From positions 1 to 56,755 of the forward strand of contig NZ_FOYM01000024.1 in the NCBI RefSeq assembly GCF_900115975.1: DNA of 56,755 nt, read 5' to 3'. How positions within the stretch are numbered: the stretch's first letter is position 1; every line of letters begins with the position of its first letter. Origin of the DNA: Desulfoscipio geothermicus DSM 3669 (lineage in GTDB: Bacteria > Bacillota > Desulfotomaculia > Desulfotomaculales > Desulfallaceae). The notes under the pieces are model-generated. The model saw nothing but the letters and a program-made list of their open reading frames with translations, had not been told where the DNA came from and did no database searches. This document shows positions 55,176 through 56,755 of the stretch, piece after piece. Made by a program: the position numbers and the translations under genes.

Positions 55176-56755
55176 AGACAAAAAAATGGGGCTATCTGAC
55201 CATAACATTACTGGTCGCGGGATTATTATTCAGTTTGATTGGAACGGCGCATGCGGCGGTTAACATTTCCGGTACCGACCGGGCCGATCTTATCCGGACT
55301 TTTGATGTGCTGGATAAAGTGGGCAATAATGGCAACTGGTATCGGACAAGCACTAACGACTCCGGTGCCCTGGCCTGGAATGAGGGACCCGTGATATACT
55401 CTTACCTGCGAATGTACGAGGCTACCAGGGACAAAAATTATCTTGACCGGTTTATTTTACATGCTGACAGTATTCTCAAGAACCGTGACAGCGAGAGGGG
55501 AGTTTCCGATTATCGCGGGCTGAGCTTGCCGGCCTGGCGGGCGGGTGGAAAATATACCCTGGACGGCAAGTATTACATTTTTGCCGCTCACACGGGTATG
55601 ATTGCCTCGCCTCTAGCTGATTTTGCCAGAATAGTCAAGGAATACAACTTGCAAGAATACCAGGATAAAGCAGCGGTTTACCTGCAGGCCGCCCGGGATG
55701 CGGTGGCGGTTCATGATGACGAATGGGTGGACGAGGGCGACCAGGGTTATTATATTATCAGAAAGGGGGCGCCGGTCTGGTCTGACGGAGTGGGCATTCC
55801 TTTCAACATGTACCTGATTTTGGGTGAAGCCCAAATATCCCTGTATCAGGTTACCGGAGACCCCATTTATTTGGAAAGAGCCACAAAAATGGCCCGGCAT
55901 TTCAAGAGTCACCTGACCGTTGATCAAGCCACGGGGGCCTATGTGTGGAATTATTACTGGGGTCTTGCGTATACCGGCTGGACAGCCGCCAATAATCCCA
56001 CAACCAACACCCCTGAATACAGAGGTTACAAAAATGTGGAAGATATTCGTCATGGTGTATTGGACATGCGTTTTGCAGAAAAAGCATACCGGGCTGGGAT
56101 TGTGTTTAATGAACAGGATATGATTCGTTTTGGAAAGACTGTAACCAGTAATATAATTAAAGCTATCGACAGTGTGGCATTTCAAGTGGATGGCAGGGGG
56201 ACCGACGGTACTAACCGGTTAACCGGTTGGACAATGTTGTATCCCTGGGCCCCGCAAATTCTTGACGTGGATAAAAACGCCCCTTATATTGCTGCGGGCA
56301 GCATGGCCGGGTTATCCTTGTATATTAAAGCTTTGTCTGAAATAAACGGTTGGAACGAGACCACCCCGCCGGCGGACAACGGCGGGAAAGGCCCCGGGGA
56401 TGGTGGAATTACCCCGCCGTCCGACAATGAGCCGCCGGAGGAGCCGGTTAACGGTGGGACAACCCCACCGGCTGAAGAACCGCCGGCCGTACCGGAACAG
56501 GTGCAAAACGGCGACTTCAGCAACGACCGCACGGGCTGGCAGGGTAAATACGGTGAGCCGGGTGTGGAAGCAAACGGCAACAAATACATTTCCAACGGCG
56601 CCAACTGGGGCCTGTATCAGGATATTGCGTTGGAAGCGGGTAAAGAATACGTAATAAACGCCGATACCCGCAAAGGCAGCGCAGGGACTGCCGCGCGGAT
56701 AGTGGTGCTGGGTATAGATGCCGGCGGCCGGTTGATCACAACAGACCCGGTGGAT
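55169..56755 (+). CDS. Secreted alpha/alpha-toroid carbohydrate-active protein with CBM (partial at window end)
   Basis: 529 codons with no stop before the window ends. AAAGGAGG lies five bases before the ATG. A signal peptide (MLKTKKWGYLTITLLVAGLL, cleavage after AHA near residue 29) is followed by a helical region (about 31-390) with paired helices typical of an alpha/alpha toroid, as in polysaccharide lyases and glucuronyl C5-epimerases; the GAYVWNYYWGLAYTGW and EDIRHGVLDMRFAEKAYR segments are notable. A proline-rich linker (about 396-443) leads to a CBM4/9-like jelly roll (VQNGDFSNDRTGWQGKYG). The substrate may be the island's own uronic-acid polymer. The catalytic class is not certain. 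Confidence 0.75.
   Translation, partial: MLKTKKWGYLTITLLVAGLLFSLIGTAHAAVNISGTDRADLIRTFDVLDKVGNNGNWYRTSTNDSGALAWNEGPVIYSYLRMYEATRDKNYLDRFILHADSILKNRDSERGVSDYRGLSLPAWRAGGKYTLDGKYYIFAAHTGMIASPLADFARIVKEYNLQEYQDKAAVYLQAARDAVAVHDDEWVDEGDQGYYIIRKGAPVWSDGVGIPFNMYLILGEAQISLYQVTGDPIYLERATKMARHFKSHLTVDQATGAYVWNYYWGLAYTGWTAANNPTTNTPEYRGYKNVEDIRHGVLDMRFAEKAYRAGIVFNEQDMIRFGKTVTSNIIKAIDSVAFQVDGRGTDGTNRLTGWTMLYPWAPQILDVDKNAPYIAAGSMAGLSLYIKALSEINGWNETTPPADNGGKGPGDGGITPPSDNEPPEEPVNGGTTPPAEEPPAVPEQVQNGDFSNDRTGWQGKYGEPGVEANGNKYISNGANWGLYQDIALEAGKEYVINADTRKGSAGTAARIVVLGIDAGGRLITTDPVD

Noticed and set aside
55613-56185. 190-codon minus-strand frame
   Set aside because: It is antisense to the secreted enzyme gene, which has a strong ribosome-binding site and signal peptide.

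Overview
The window is a replication-origin region of a low-GC-type, spore-forming Firmicute, most like the Peptococcaceae (Desulfotomaculum/Pelotomaculum relatives). That placement is inferred from gene order, the sporulation protein YyaC, LonC, the YkvI and DUF554 membrane proteins and the overall protein character. No 16S gene is present to confirm it.

Layout. (1) 1-505: 3' end of an IS200/IS605-type element (TnpB C-terminus plus structured right end). (2) 611-9332, minus strand: dnaA, dnaN, yaaA (S4 domain), recF, remB, gyrB, gyrA. (3) 9333-9640: oriC-type intergenic region with paired DnaA boxes and divergent promoters. (4) 9644-17578, plus strand: rpmH, rnpA, yidD, yidC, jag, mnmE, mnmG, rsmG, parA, parB and a perfect parS site. 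(5) 17600-23972: DUF554 protein, a phosphoribosyltransferase-YkuS fusion flanked by inverted MITE-like repeats, yyaC (the only chromosomal gene read towards the origin), a YkvI transporter, a CvpA-like protein and an M18 aminopeptidase. (6) 23991-33320: DUF951, rpsF-ssb-rpsR with an S6:S18 leader, DUF2232, rplI, lonC, dnaB, an FAD dehydrogenase and purA. (7) 33396-33843: two large hairpin repeats around tRNA-Lys and tRNA-Glu. (8) 33922-56755: a cell-surface polysaccharide island.

The polysaccharide island is the most unusual part. A CapD/PglF-like 4,6-dehydratase is followed by a set equivalent to WbpB, WbpA, WbpD, WbpE and WbpI, which in Pseudomonas aeruginosa make UDP-2,3-diacetamido-mannuronic acid. 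Assembly functions are unusually fused: two GT4 glycosyltransferases in one chain, a Wzy-like polymerase joined to a GT4, and a Wzx-like flippase joined to the initiating phosphoglycosyl transferase. Decorating enzymes include an APS kinase next to a sulfotransferase (predicted polymer sulfation), two PIG-L/LmbE deacetylases, a NeuD/PglD acetyltransferase and a GNAT. An LCP protein could attach the polymer to the wall. A secreted alpha/alpha-toroid enzyme with a carbohydrate-binding domain runs off the window end. The inferred product is a sulfated, uronic-acid-containing surface polymer made by a Wzx/Wzy route.

Gene starts: several coordinates were moved from the longest reading frame to the start with the best Shine-Dalgarno spacing. 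TTG starts are frequent, and two genes appear to start at CTG. All functions are assigned by reading motifs, without database searches.
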